Assembly (NCBI GenBank): GCA_021767325.1 | Contig: JAASTM010000001.1 | Span: forward strand, 1-56,368 | Origin: Spirochaetales bacterium | GTDB lineage: Bacteria > Spirochaetota > Spirochaetia > DSM-16054 > Sediminispirochaetaceae | Direction of reading: 5' to 3' | Length of the DNA: 56,368 nucleotides | Shown: in pieces, positions 22,786-30,491 of the stretch | Layout of the letters: every line of letters starts with the position of its first letter | Numbering within the stretch: the first letter of the stretch is position 1 | Position numbers and translations under genes: made by a program | Notes under the pieces: model-generated | Database searches by the model: none | Seen by the model: only the letters and a program-made list of their open reading frames with translations | What the model was told of the DNA's origin: nothing

Positions 22786-24282
22786 ATGCAATTACAAGAA
22801 ACAGACCCACAGAAAGTAGTCATTTCATCCAAAGCATATGCCGCAATCATTGCCGAAACCTACACTCATCCGGAGAACGAGACCGGTGGTATTCTCCTCG
22901 GAACCAATAAAGAGGGCGTCTGGTACATTTTCGAGGTAATTGATCCGGGTTATCAACAGGTGGTAAGGCAGCGGGCCTACTTTGAGTATGACCATGTGTA
23001 TATCACCCACTTAGCCCATGTGTATCACCGAATTTACCGGCAGCCGATCGAGATCATCGGTTTGTGGCATCGACACCCGGGAAGTCTGGATACCTTTTCC
23101 TCAACTGATGATGTGACCAACCGCCGCTTTGCCGATATGCGGGAAGCCGGAGCTATTTCGGGCATCGTGAATCTGGACCCGGACTTTCGCATCACCCTTT
23201 ACCACGTGAGTCGCAGCCTTACATACACGGCAATCGAGGATGTGGTGATCGGGGACGAGCAGATCCCGCCCGGTTTCATGCGGCTCAAGAAAAAAGAGGA
23301 ACTAACACAAAGGAGGAAAAAAGTCGTGAGTGTAGAGACAGACACCGGACATGAACGCGGAGGTATCTTTGGCCGCTGGTTCTCCAAGCCGAAGGAACAA
23401 ACCTCCGATATCGATATCCCCTTCTCGATGGTCGAGGAGGAGATGGATGCGTATCTGGATGCTCAGGTCGATTACGCCTACTCGATTCGCCCTCGAGGGA
23501 ATACCCTGCTGGTGAGCCTCGAGTACCAGGGGCAGATGGCCGAATACCCGCGGAGGGTTGAGGCAGTATTCTTTGAGAAGGATGGAGAGCGCTACTGCGA
23601 GATCGACCACATTGAGCTGCCCTACCGCCGCGGCATACTGAAGGAGTACATACATCAGGCGGTTGCAGTGTACCAGGAGCAACTGGCTAACGAGGCCGCA
23701 TCTGAACAGGCCACTGGTCACTCAGCTGCCGGTGAACACCGCAACAGTCCGGGGGCTGGCACGAGAGCAGAAGAGGGCGCCACTGTCGAGCAGGAGGAGT
23801 TCCAGAGTAATGCGACGAGTCGTGCAGAGGAGCCCGGACCCGCGGAAGATACTGATCACTCCGCGCATGCAGAGCGGGCTGCGCAAGCTGAACGGGCCAC
23901 ACGCAGGGAACACACCCGCCACACCCGCCACACGGGACACGCTGAAAATACAGAACGGCGCCAGAGTACAGGGCGTTCAGAGCATATTTCGCAGGACAGT
24001 CGAGCTGCAGATACAGAAACCGAGATTGAGTGGGCCTGTGGCGTACTGGCAATCGAATGGACGGAATTGGTACAGCTAGGACAACAGACGGCCTTACGCC
24101 GGGCTCGGGATGCACGGGTGCAGATGATTAAGGACTATCATCCAGATAAATACGCTTCCGAAGGCAACGACCTGCTTAACCAAAGGGCCAACGAAGAGAC
24201 CGCCAAGATAAACCGAGCTTACGAAGTTGTGGTAAGAAGCCTGCGGGCTGGATATCCACAAAGGAGGGTATATGAGCGATAA
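22786..24282 (+). CDS. JAB/MPN metallopeptidase fused to a J domain
   Basis: 498 aa from ATG 22786 (TGGAGG at 22775), preferred to the ATG at 22771. The N-terminal 150 residues are a JAB/MPN+ isopeptidase: ETGGILLG with E32, then the full zinc motif HRHP...SSTD (H95, H97, S105, D108). The family removes ubiquitin-like tags or trims their C-termini. After a middle beta region comes a low-complexity linker (about 315-410) with RHTRHTGHAEN-type repeats. The end is a J domain with HPDK at 452-455 followed by INRAYEVV, the site that stimulates Hsp70 ATPase. The fusion suggests delivery of the peptidase, or its substrates, to DnaK. The stop overlaps the E1-like start. Confidence 0.88.
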   Translation: MQLQETDPQKVVISSKAYAAIIAETYTHPENETGGILLGTNKEGVWYIFEVIDPGYQQVVRQRAYFEYDHVYITHLAHVYHRIYRQPIEIIGLWHRHPGSLDTFSSTDDVTNRRFADMREAGAISGIVNLDPDFRITLYHVSRSLTYTAIEDVVIGDEQIPPGFMRLKKKEELTQRRKKVVSVETDTGHERGGIFGRWFSKPKEQTSDIDIPFSMVEEEMDAYLDAQVDYAYSIRPRGNTLLVSLEYQGQMAEYPRRVEAVFFEKDGERYCEIDHIELPYRRGILKEYIHQAVAVYQEQLANEAASEQATGHSAAGEHRNSPGAGTRAEEGATVEQEEFQSNATSRAEEPGPAEDTDHSAHAERAAQAERATRREHTRHTRHTGHAENTERRQSTGRSEHISQDSRAADTETEIEWACGVLAIEWTELVQLGQQTALRRARDARVQMIKDYHPDKYASEGNDLLNQRANEETAKINRAYEVVVRSLRAGYPQRRVYER

Positions 24283-25435
24283 AACAATACTCCGCCGAAT
24301 TCCCACAGTACACTATCCGTCTGAACTCGACGGCAACGGGTTTCACGGTCCATTGTACGGCTACTTTCACCCCGAGTCGCACCACTTCAATGTCGTTGAG
24401 TATGGTCGACGTACCGACCCGCAGTTTGCACTCCTGGGTGAAATCCTGCCGACGGATGCCAAAACCTCCGGCTCCGCTGACCAATCCGAGCCCCGGCTGA
24501 GTGCGCGCCGTGACGAGCATGGAAACCTCGAATTCCGTTTTGGTGGCCGCCGTTGTACTGCCAAGCCGTACGAGGCAAAACTGAACATATTTTCCCGCAA
24601 CGCAGGCATTCTCGAGACGGATGTAATGCTGCACACCTCGGTGGCTATTTCCGGCATCGGCTCGGTGGGCAGTCTGGTGGCGCTGGACTTGGCCCGCAGC
24701 GGAGTGGGGCGCTTCTTGTTGATTGACAACGACACCATGGAGTATCACAACATCTGCCGACACCAGTGCGGTATTGCCGATGTGGGCCGCTACAAGGTAG
24801 AGGCGGTGAAAGACCGCATCTTACAAATAAACCCCTACGCCGAAATCCGGACCTACATCGGAATCCTCGAGGACGTGCCGAAGGAGCTGTTCGACGAGTT
24901 TATCGATGAACACAGCCTCATTGTTGGCTGCAATGACAACCGGGCTGGCAACATCTACGCCAACACGGTGGCCTCAACCTACCGGGTGCCGTTTCTGGCA
25001 ATCGGCTTTTGGGAACGGGCCGCCGCCGGCGAGGTTTTTTACACCATTCCGGGTGAGATGCCCTGCTATGAGTGTGCCTTTGGGCGCGGACAAGAGCTCA
25101 GCGGAACACCGGCGACTACTGCCAACCGCCGCTTCTACACCAATCAGGAAGACCTGCGGGACGCCCACTTCGAACCGGGGATTGCTACGGATATCCACTT
25201 TGTAACCAACGTGGGGATCAAGGTTGCCTTAGATTTGCTGAACCGCAGCAACCCGGAGTACACCCCCCGCCTCATCGATGATCTGAACCAATTCACCCTG
25301 GTATGCAACTCCAACAAACCGAAGGTTGGTGGCGAGCAGGTAGAGATATTCGCATATCCCCTGCAAATCACCCGGTCCCTCGAGGTGGAATACTCCGAAA
25401 GGTGCTCTATCTGCACATCAGTGCGGAGTGCTTGA
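24272..25435 (+). CDS. E1-like (ThiF/MoeB/HesA family) adenylating enzyme
   Basis: 387 aa. After about 120 residues of unfamiliar N-terminal domain comes a Rossmann core with GIGSVGSLVALDLARSGVG near 128-146, LIDNDTMEYHNICRH and YKVEAVKDRILQINP, the hallmark E1 nucleotide-binding sequence. Cys pairs CYEC (near 268) and CSIC (near 380) form the structural zinc site common in MoeB/E1-like proteins. It should adenylate the C-terminal glycine of a ubiquitin-like protein and pass it to the E2-like protein. Start has an AAGGAGGG ribosome site and overlaps the JAB gene by 11 bases. Confidence 0.9.
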   Translation: MSDKTILRRIPTVHYPSELDGNGFHGPLYGYFHPESHHFNVVEYGRRTDPQFALLGEILPTDAKTSGSADQSEPRLSARRDEHGNLEFRFGGRRCTAKPYEAKLNIFSRNAGILETDVMLHTSVAISGIGSVGSLVALDLARSGVGRFLLIDNDTMEYHNICRHQCGIADVGRYKVEAVKDRILQINPYAEIRTYIGILEDVPKELFDEFIDEHSLIVGCNDNRAGNIYANTVASTYRVPFLAIGFWERAAAGEVFYTIPGEMPCYECAFGRGQELSGTPATTANRRFYTNQEDLRDAHFEPGIATDIHFVTNVGIKVALDLLNRSNPEYTPRLIDDLNQFTLVCNSNKPKVGGEQVEIFAYPLQITRSLEVEYSERCSICTSVRSA

Positions 25436-25436
25436 T

Positions 25437-25925
25437 ATGACGATTATCAACGAATACGGTGAGACGGTTTCGATTGAAAAAGTACCTTTCCGGTCCGTAT
25501 TCGATTTTGCGGTAAGCTATCGCGGTTTGAACAAATCCGAACCCGGGGCCCGGGCGTTCACCGAACGCTGGAGGCGCACCTGTTCGCAGGCGAGTTTCCG
25601 GGAGTTCGTCCGAGCCTACCAATTCGCCTTTAGCCAAGAGGGACTGGATTACGGCAGCCGCGCGGCGGAGGAGTTTGCCATCAGCTGGGTCAGTACCTTT
25701 CCCCGTTACTCGTTCGCGGTGTTTATCAACCTCTACCGGCAAGAACTGCGGCGCGGCCAACGACCGAAGGTGGAGGTACTCTTTGAGAAGCTCGAGAGAC
25801 AGTGTGTGAAAGACACACAGTACAAGGAGATTATGTATGAGCATGGTAGTCACAGTAAAAACAGAGATAAGGAACTACTCGGTATTACAGCGGATGCTGG
25901 AAAAAATGGAGCTGCACATCAGTAA
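25437..25925 (+). CDS. NxYGE protein with two 39-residue repeats
   Basis: 162 aa from ATG 25437, one base after the E1-like stop. It starts MTIINEYGETVSIEK, the same signature as the proteins at 3454 and 37707. Two 39-residue units follow (about 24-62 and 63-101), each of the form [FY]-x-F-A-x-S-x-x-G-[LM]-[ND]...A-x-x-F-x-x-x-W...F-x-x-F. These match the five repeats of the 37707 protein but are more diverged. The last 89 bases overlap the DUF1257 gene in another frame. The repeat family is not one I recognise; tandem helical units that bind a partner are plausible. Confidence 0.72.
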   Translation: MTIINEYGETVSIEKVPFRSVFDFAVSYRGLNKSEPGARAFTERWRRTCSQASFREFVRAYQFAFSQEGLDYGSRAAEEFAISWVSTFPRYSFAVFINLYRQELRRGQRPKVEVLFEKLERQCVKDTQYKEIMYEHGSHSKNRDKELLGITADAGKNGAAHQ

Positions 25926-26238
25926 GCGAGTTGCCTTTCAGCGAATGCTGCAGAACCGGGATCGTGGAACCTATGTGGGAACCGTCCATACCGCATCCGG
26001 GGAAGCCCTCTGCAATCTATATCAGCAAGAGGAGAAGTACACTCTGGTAGCCTTTTCAGAAGAAACGGATGACCCTGGACAAATTGATACCGTCAAGCAG
26101 CAGCTGCACACCCGGCTTGACCAGCTTAAACAGAACTACGCGGTGGAAGAGGTATTGGACACCGCCCGGCGGGAAGGCTGGAACCCGGTCAAGACCTACG
26201 AAGAAGATGGTACGATCTACCTGCACTTGGCAGTGTAG
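25837..26238 (+). CDS. DUF1257 (Ycf35-like) protein
   Basis: 133 aa from ATG 25837 with AAGGAGA at 25824. Sequence and length match the DUF1257 family, which includes chloroplast/cyanobacterial Ycf35: MSMVVTVKTEIRNYSVLQR at the start, a Tyr-rich middle and a C-terminal GWNPVKTYEEDGTIYLHL. Function is unknown. In other bacteria it is typically encoded next to a DUF2997 protein and a Ycf46-type AAA+ ATPase, exactly the arrangement here, so the three probably form one machine. Confidence 0.8.
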   Translation: MSMVVTVKTEIRNYSVLQRMLEKMELHISKRVAFQRMLQNRDRGTYVGTVHTASGEALCNLYQQEEKYTLVAFSEETDDPGQIDTVKQQLHTRLDQLKQNYAVEEVLDTARREGWNPVKTYEEDGTIYLHLAV

Positions 26239-26268
26239 CGTTGGAAAGTGAGATAAGGAGATGCACAT

Positions 26269-26481
26269 ATGAAAACGGTAAAGGTTGCAATCGATAAGTA
26301 CGGTAATGTTGACATCGACGTGCAGGGAACCCGGGGAAGTCAGTGTGAAGAGATCGTTGCCCCGTTGATAGAACAGCTCGGCAGCGTTGAGTCGGAGGAG
26401 AAGAAGGATTCCTATTACCATCACGAACATATTCGCAGCTCACAAAACACCGAGATTGATACGGAGTGGGGAGGAGGTTGA
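26269..26481 (+). CDS. DUF2997 small protein with a C-terminal Gly-Gly-Gly
   Basis: 70 aa. The first 45 residues (MKTVKVAIDKYGNVDIDVQG, then GSQCEEIVAPLIEQLG) match the DUF2997 family: two beta strands then a helix with a conserved Cys. Function unknown; usual partner of DUF1257. The C-terminus is IDTEWGGG. A terminal Gly-Gly is what an E1-like enzyme needs, so this protein is a candidate modifier for the E1/E2/JAB set next to it. The caution is that the GGG codons (GGAGGAGGT) also form the ribosome site of the next gene, which may be the whole explanation. Confidence 0.78.
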   Translation: MKTVKVAIDKYGNVDIDVQGTRGSQCEEIVAPLIEQLGSVESEEKKDSYYHHEHIRSSQNTEIDTEWGGG

Positions 26482-26483
26482 GG

Positions 26484-27290
26484 GTGACGGCCCCGCGACA
26501 CTTCCTCCTCTGTAACAATCAGCACGGGCAGGGCGTGTGCACGCCACTGCACTACCGGAGTGTGCATACCAATCGGTTTGAGGTGTTGAAGCTGCAGGCC
26601 GACCTCTGGAGCCGCGATAGAGGGCTCCAGCATTATACCGGTATCCGCATATTCGATGCGGGGCTCTACCACCAGGTGCTTGCCGAAGCCGATCGGTGGC
26701 AGGCGGCCGGGAACAACCCGATGGAACACTCCCTGTACCTTTCGTTGGTAGAGGGGCTGCAGATCGAACTTCGGCGCTCCGGGTTTTGTGGAATGAAACT
26801 GCTGGATACCCAAACTCCCCGGCAAGAGAACGGACAGGCACGATCCTTTGATCGAGAGATTGGGGAGATATCGATCCAGTATGAGCTGGATACAGTTGGA
26901 TTACAACACCTGGCTGATTTCTACTTTGCGGTTCGCCGGCCGGCGGCGGCCTGGGTCGTGCTCCAGCAGGTGCAAAGAGAAACGGGGGACCGTTTTGTAC
27001 AAGCTTCCATCCAGGAGGTGAAGACCGCCATGCGCCGGCAGGTTGCCGAGCTGCTTGACCGGCTCTTTCCTTCCATAGGCGATTCTGATGTAGCTCTGGA
27101 AGAGGTGCCGGCTGCGGAGGTGTTGGCGGTACCAGTGGTTTATGGAGAAGGATTCTTTCGACAGAAGTTGAGAGGGCGCTGTGACAGTGAGCATATGCAA
27201 CAGTTATTTGAAGCCTATGAAGGAATAAAGCGCTTGAAGGCGGCCCTGCCGTTGGTTACCTATAAGGAGGTTCTCAATGTTACCGGATGA
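26484..27290 (+). CDS. Unknown operon protein between DUF2997 and the Ycf46-type ATPase
   Basis: 268 aa from GTG 26484, placed behind GGAGGAGG (26470-26477); a GTG at 26466 would lengthen it by 6 residues. It begins VTAPRHFLLCNNQHGQGVC and is mixed alpha/beta with a helical second half (LADFYFAVRRPAAAWVVLQQ). Cys residues are scattered without a CxxC pair. No family is recognised. It overlaps the ATPase gene by 14 bases, so it is surely translated with it and likely contacts it or the DUF1257/DUF2997 pair. Confidence 0.7.
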   Translation: MTAPRHFLLCNNQHGQGVCTPLHYRSVHTNRFEVLKLQADLWSRDRGLQHYTGIRIFDAGLYHQVLAEADRWQAAGNNPMEHSLYLSLVEGLQIELRRSGFCGMKLLDTQTPRQENGQARSFDREIGEISIQYELDTVGLQHLADFYFAVRRPAAAWVVLQQVQRETGDRFVQASIQEVKTAMRRQVAELLDRLFPSIGDSDVALEEVPAAEVLAVPVVYGEGFFRQKLRGRCDSEHMQQLFEAYEGIKRLKAALPLVTYKEVLNVTG

Positions 27291-28917
27291 ATTGCGTTAC
27301 TACCTGAAAGCACATACGCCTTTGGTATGGATTCAAACCTTCGAAGAAGCCCGGTACACCGAGCTGATTCGTCAGGCATATCCCGAACAAGTACATCGCT
27401 GGAACACTGCCGAAGGACTGATAGGCTCCGGAAGAAATTCCCAGTCTGCTCCGGTGAACATGTTAGAACACATCTGCGATGATGATTCCCCCAAGGGTAT
27501 CTACCTACTGCACGATTTTCAGCATTACATTGAGAACCCGAACGTAATCCGGCTATTGCTCGGATTTTCAGATGCAGCCCGCCGGAACGGAAGCAAGAGT
27601 ATCGTATTTATCTGCCCCGAGATGACGGTACCGGAAGAGTTAGCAAAAGAGCTGGTTGTCTATCATGCCGGTTTGCCCGGCTCGCGGGAAATTTATGCCT
27701 ATTTGACCCAGAGCGTAGATTATATGGTGCAGTCCGGCATCATTACCTCCGGGTTTGCCCGGCGCCGGGAATTGCTGCGCACTATTCAGCATCTCAAAGG
27801 GCTGACCCTGAATCAAATCGACGATGTGTTGGCCTATTCGGTACTGAAGCATGGCCGAATCGACCCCGAAGAAGTATTGCGACAGAAGACAGACCGTCTT
27901 TCCCACGAGAGTGTGATCGAAATCAAGGATTGGCGTCAATGCCCCTCGTTTGCACAGATCGGAGGGCTCCAACGTCTGAAGAGATGGTTGACCGACCGGA
28001 AAACGGTGTTTCTCGATGCCAGCACTCGCCAGTCCTACCGGCTGCCCTTGCCGAAAGGGGTGCTGCTGACCGGGGTACAGGGGAATGGCAAGAGCTTCAT
28101 TGCTCAGGCCTGTGCCCGGGAGTGGAAGCTGCCCCTCATAAGCTTGGAGCTCGGACGGGTGTTTCACTCCAGGGTGGGTGCTTCCGAGGCCAACCTGCGT
28201 AAAGCACTAAAGATAGTTGAAAGTATGCAACCGGCGCTCCTTTTTATTGACGAGTTCGAAAAGGGGTTTTCCGGAGTGCAGTCAGCAGGCTTATCCGACG
28301 GTGGTACTGCATCGCGGGTCTTCGGTACCTTTCTTACCTGGTTGCAGGAGCACCGCTCCCAGGTCTTTGTCATTGCCACAAGCAACGAGATTTCGGTGAT
28401 TCCACCGGAGGTTATGCGGAAGGGGCGCTTCGATGAGATCTTTTTTATTGACCTCCCTACCCCTTATGAGAGGACGCAGATTTTTACACTTTACCTAAAG
28501 CAACACAAGCTGTACCACCTGCTTCCATTGGCAGAGCGATGTGCCGCCCAGTGCAGGGGATACACCGCCGCGGAAATTCGTCAGGTAGTCGTGAATACCG
28601 TGTATATGGCAATTGCACGTAATGTTGAGGCTGATAAACAGATGCTCGAGGCAAACCTAAAAGACCTCATCTCCCTGAGTGTGACTCGTGGAGAGGAGCT
28701 CGAGCGAAGCCGTACCTGGGCACGGGGCAGATGTGTTCCAGCATCTGATCCTGAACCTTTAGCTGCGGGGGTATCCGATCATAATAAAGATGTCGGAAGG
28801 TCAGAATTCACTGATGGATTGGACGAAGAGCAAGAAATAAGTGGCGAAGAAGCTGAAAGCGGGTCAAGTGATCCCGTCAACAATCGAATTGTAGAGTTCC
28901 CCAATGCCAGGAGGTGA
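27277..28917 (+). CDS. Ycf46-type AAA+ ATPase
   Basis: 546 aa. An N-terminal 225-residue domain starting MLPDELRYYLKAHTPLVWIQTFEE is typical of the Ycf46 group of AAA ATPases. The AAA module has Walker A GVQGNGKS at 266-273 (with Gln-Gly-Asn in place of the usual Pro-Gly-Thr, as in this group), Walker B LLFIDEFEKGF near 319-329, sensor ATSNE and the MRKGRFDEIFFIDLP segment that contains the arginine finger. About 75 acidic residues end the protein. Ycf46 proteins are found with DUF1257 and DUF2997 in cyanobacteria and elsewhere; their role is not settled. Ribosome site AAGGAGG precedes the start. Confidence 0.87.
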   Translation: MLPDELRYYLKAHTPLVWIQTFEEARYTELIRQAYPEQVHRWNTAEGLIGSGRNSQSAPVNMLEHICDDDSPKGIYLLHDFQHYIENPNVIRLLLGFSDAARRNGSKSIVFICPEMTVPEELAKELVVYHAGLPGSREIYAYLTQSVDYMVQSGIITSGFARRRELLRTIQHLKGLTLNQIDDVLAYSVLKHGRIDPEEVLRQKTDRLSHESVIEIKDWRQCPSFAQIGGLQRLKRWLTDRKTVFLDASTRQSYRLPLPKGVLLTGVQGNGKSFIAQACAREWKLPLISLELGRVFHSRVGASEANLRKALKIVESMQPALLFIDEFEKGFSGVQSAGLSDGGTASRVFGTFLTWLQEHRSQVFVIATSNEISVIPPEVMRKGRFDEIFFIDLPTPYERTQIFTLYLKQHKLYHLLPLAERCAAQCRGYTAAEIRQVVVNTVYMAIARNVEADKQMLEANLKDLISLSVTRGEELERSRTWARGRCVPASDPEPLAAGVSDHNKDVGRSEFTDGLDEEQEISGEEAESGSSDPVNNRIVEFPNARR

Positions 28918-28922
28918 TTGCC

Positions 28923-29591
28923 ATGGAAGAACAGCTGGCAGCCTTATTAGCATCCGAAGAGAAGATACTCGCAAGCGTGCGCGGCCGGCTGGAACAGATT
29001 CATGGTCAACACATCTTTTTTCCGGCCCTGCAGGCAGCGCCTGTTGAACCGACTATATCCAAAACCCTTCAGGATGACAGCGCCATCGAAAATGAAGGCA
29101 ATGTTCATGAATTACGCCCCCTGCTGGGGCGACTGGTTCAAGCCTGCGAAGAGCAGTACCTGTTCACCAAAGGAATACGCTGCCCGCTGTGTGGCCGTCA
29201 GCAGAGCTCTGGTAGTGAGTGTGGGCAGTGTGGATCGCCTCTGGACGGGCAGGTATTGAAAAAGAGCATCCGGGTACGCCGGGTGGCGCTGGGTTTCGAT
29301 GCGTCCGGACCAACTGCCGACGAGCTTCGCCCGGGAGGGCGCCGATGGAAATCGGTACGCATCTTCGATCTGCTCAAGGCGATTGGTGAAAAGGGTTTTA
29401 CCCGCCGGGAGTGGCGGGCCGGAGCAGTGGTGCGCAACAGCCGAACCGAGTACTGTCTTAAGTGGGACGGTGCATGGTACCTGCTGCGCACGGACGGGAT
29501 GAAGATGCTGGAGACCGGCTCACACCATGAACTGGTGAAGGGGCTGTGGAAGTTATGGAAGAAGGGAGGCGCATATGCAGCCATGCAGTGA
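28923..29591 (+). CDS. Zinc-ribbon protein of unknown function
   Basis: 222 aa from ATG 28923 behind AGGAGGTG. A zinc ribbon of the form CPLCG...CGQCG lies at about 85-105, preceded by a helical 80-residue region. The C-terminal half has a segment that could be a small winged-helix (FDLLKAIGEKGFTRREW) followed by beta strands containing YCLKWDGAWYLLRTDG. Nucleic-acid or protein binding is possible. It overlaps the radical SAM gene by 17 bases. No named family is recognised. Confidence 0.7.
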   Translation: MEEQLAALLASEEKILASVRGRLEQIHGQHIFFPALQAAPVEPTISKTLQDDSAIENEGNVHELRPLLGRLVQACEEQYLFTKGIRCPLCGRQQSSGSECGQCGSPLDGQVLKKSIRVRRVALGFDASGPTADELRPGGRRWKSVRIFDLLKAIGEKGFTRREWRAGAVVRNSRTEYCLKWDGAWYLLRTDGMKMLETGSHHELVKGLWKLWKKGGAYAAMQ

Positions 29592-30189
29592 TAACCACAC
29601 ACCTGCACTGCAAATTCAAGCTCTCATGCCACATTCGTACGTGAACGGTCCCGGCCGGCGGACAGTGATCTGGGTGCAGGGCTGTCACTCACGGTGTCCG
29701 GGCTGTGCCAACCGATCCACTTGGGATATGAATGGTGGACAGTCGGCTACAGTGGCGGAGTTGGAGCAGTATATTATAGAGGCCGGACCAATTGAGGGAA
29801 TTACCCTCACCGGAGGCGAGCCGCTTCTGCAGGCCTCTCCGCTGCTGAGACTGGTGCAACGGGTAAAAAAATCAGGACTCACGGTGGTGACCTTTACCGG
29901 TTACACAGTGCAGACAATTCATGAGATGCAAGATACGGCGGTGTGGGACTTATATACGCTCTCCGACCTGATAGTGGCCGGTCCGTATGTGCAGGATCAG
30001 CCTCCAACCCATCCTCTAACCGGTTCGGGAAACCAGCAGATTATCTGTCACAACGAAGTGTACCGGCGCTATGCTCAGCAAAACCAGAGCCGGGCTTCCG
30101 GGGAACTGCGCTTCGATCAGAGTGGCGGCATGACCCTGACCGGTTTTCTGCCGCCATCGGCAGTCGAAAAAATAACAAAAAATTCTTAA
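29575..30189 (+). CDS. NrdG-like radical SAM enzyme
   Basis: 204 aa, with the 4Fe-4S cluster motif GCHSRCPGC (C37, C41, C44) in the context VIWVQGC, and LTGGEPLLQ for SAM binding. Size and sequence are those of the NrdG/PflA-like activating-enzyme group, which makes glycyl radicals or modifies small substrates. No anaerobic ribonucleotide reductase or glycyl radical enzyme is encoded nearby, so this copy must serve the operon. The target could be one of the small proteins, including the 54-aa peptide encoded immediately downstream, but this is not shown. The 3' end of the gene contains A/T box e. Confidence 0.87.
   Translation: MQPCSDNHTPALQIQALMPHSYVNGPGRRTVIWVQGCHSRCPGCANRSTWDMNGGQSATVAELEQYIIEAGPIEGITLTGGEPLLQASPLLRLVQRVKKSGLTVVTFTGYTVQTIHEMQDTAVWDLYTLSDLIVAGPYVQDQPPTHPLTGSGNQQIICHNEVYRRYAQQNQSRASGELRFDQSGGMTLTGFLPPSAVEKITKNS
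30175..30189 (+). promoter_or_regulatory. A/T box (copy e), upstream of the 54-aa gene
   Basis: ACAAAAAATTCTTAA, identical to copy d, overlapping the last codons and stop of the radical SAM gene. TTCTTAA ends 18 bases before GGAGG (30208-30212). That the box can sit inside coding sequence and still keep its spacing to the next ribosome site argues that the spacing is selected. Confidence 0.6.
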
Positions 30190-30220
30190 AACAATTAACA
30201 TTAACTAGGAGGGATTACGT

Positions 30221-30385
30221 ATGGGTACACAAAACCAAGCAATGAGCGAACACGACCGCCGCAAGAAAATTAGAGAGAAACTCTTACATGGTGATGGTGT
30301 GAAAATCTCTAATCAGGGCGGCGAGGTCGAACCGACCAAGGAGAATGAGGATACCCTCACCACTCCTCGCGGTATCTTGGCCTAA
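30221..30385 (+). CDS. 54-aa hydrophilic peptide of unknown function
   Basis: ATG 30221 follows AGGAGGG by 7 bases; the frame ends at 30383-30385. The peptide has a basic helix-like first half (SEHDRRKKIREKLLHGDG) and an acidic, disordered second half (NQGGEVEPTKENEDTLTTP) ending RGILA. No signal peptide, Cys or membrane segment. It has its own A/T box and strong ribosome site, so it may be made in larger amounts than the operon before it. Possibilities: substrate of the radical SAM enzyme, a substrate or tag of the conjugation system, or a small regulator. It has no recognisable homologue to me. Confidence 0.6.
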   Translation: MGTQNQAMSEHDRRKKIREKLLHGDGVKISNQGGEVEPTKENEDTLTTPRGILA

Positions 30386-30399
30386 GTTCCGGTGCGTTG

Positions 30400-30470
30400 G
30401 CCCCGGGTCCAACCAGTATGGCGCCCGGGGCTGCATGCCCCTCTGTATGCGAGCTTCCGACCACCTCAGA
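30400..30470 (+). promoter_or_regulatory. Strong hairpin plus CTTCCGACCACCTCAGA box upstream of the secreted-protein gene
   Basis: GCCCCGGG (30400-30407) pairs perfectly with CCCGGGGC (30424-30431) around a 16-nt loop. A smaller hairpin GCAT/ATGC (30433-30450) follows, then the 17-mer at 30454-30470, identical to that at 15011-15027 before the polymerase gene. GGAGAG and the start at 30492 come next. No T-run follows the first hairpin, so it is not a classic terminator; it may stabilise or regulate the downstream message. Confidence 0.5.
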
Positions 30471-30491
30471 TGGGTAGTAAGGAGAGATCAT

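Noticed and set aside
22307..25435. Pupylation or a Bil/CBASS-type conjugation operon
   Set aside because: No Pup ligase, Pup-like protein or cyclic-nucleotide synthase is present, and the gene order (E2-JAB-E1, then DUF1257/DUF2997/Ycf46) does not match those operons.
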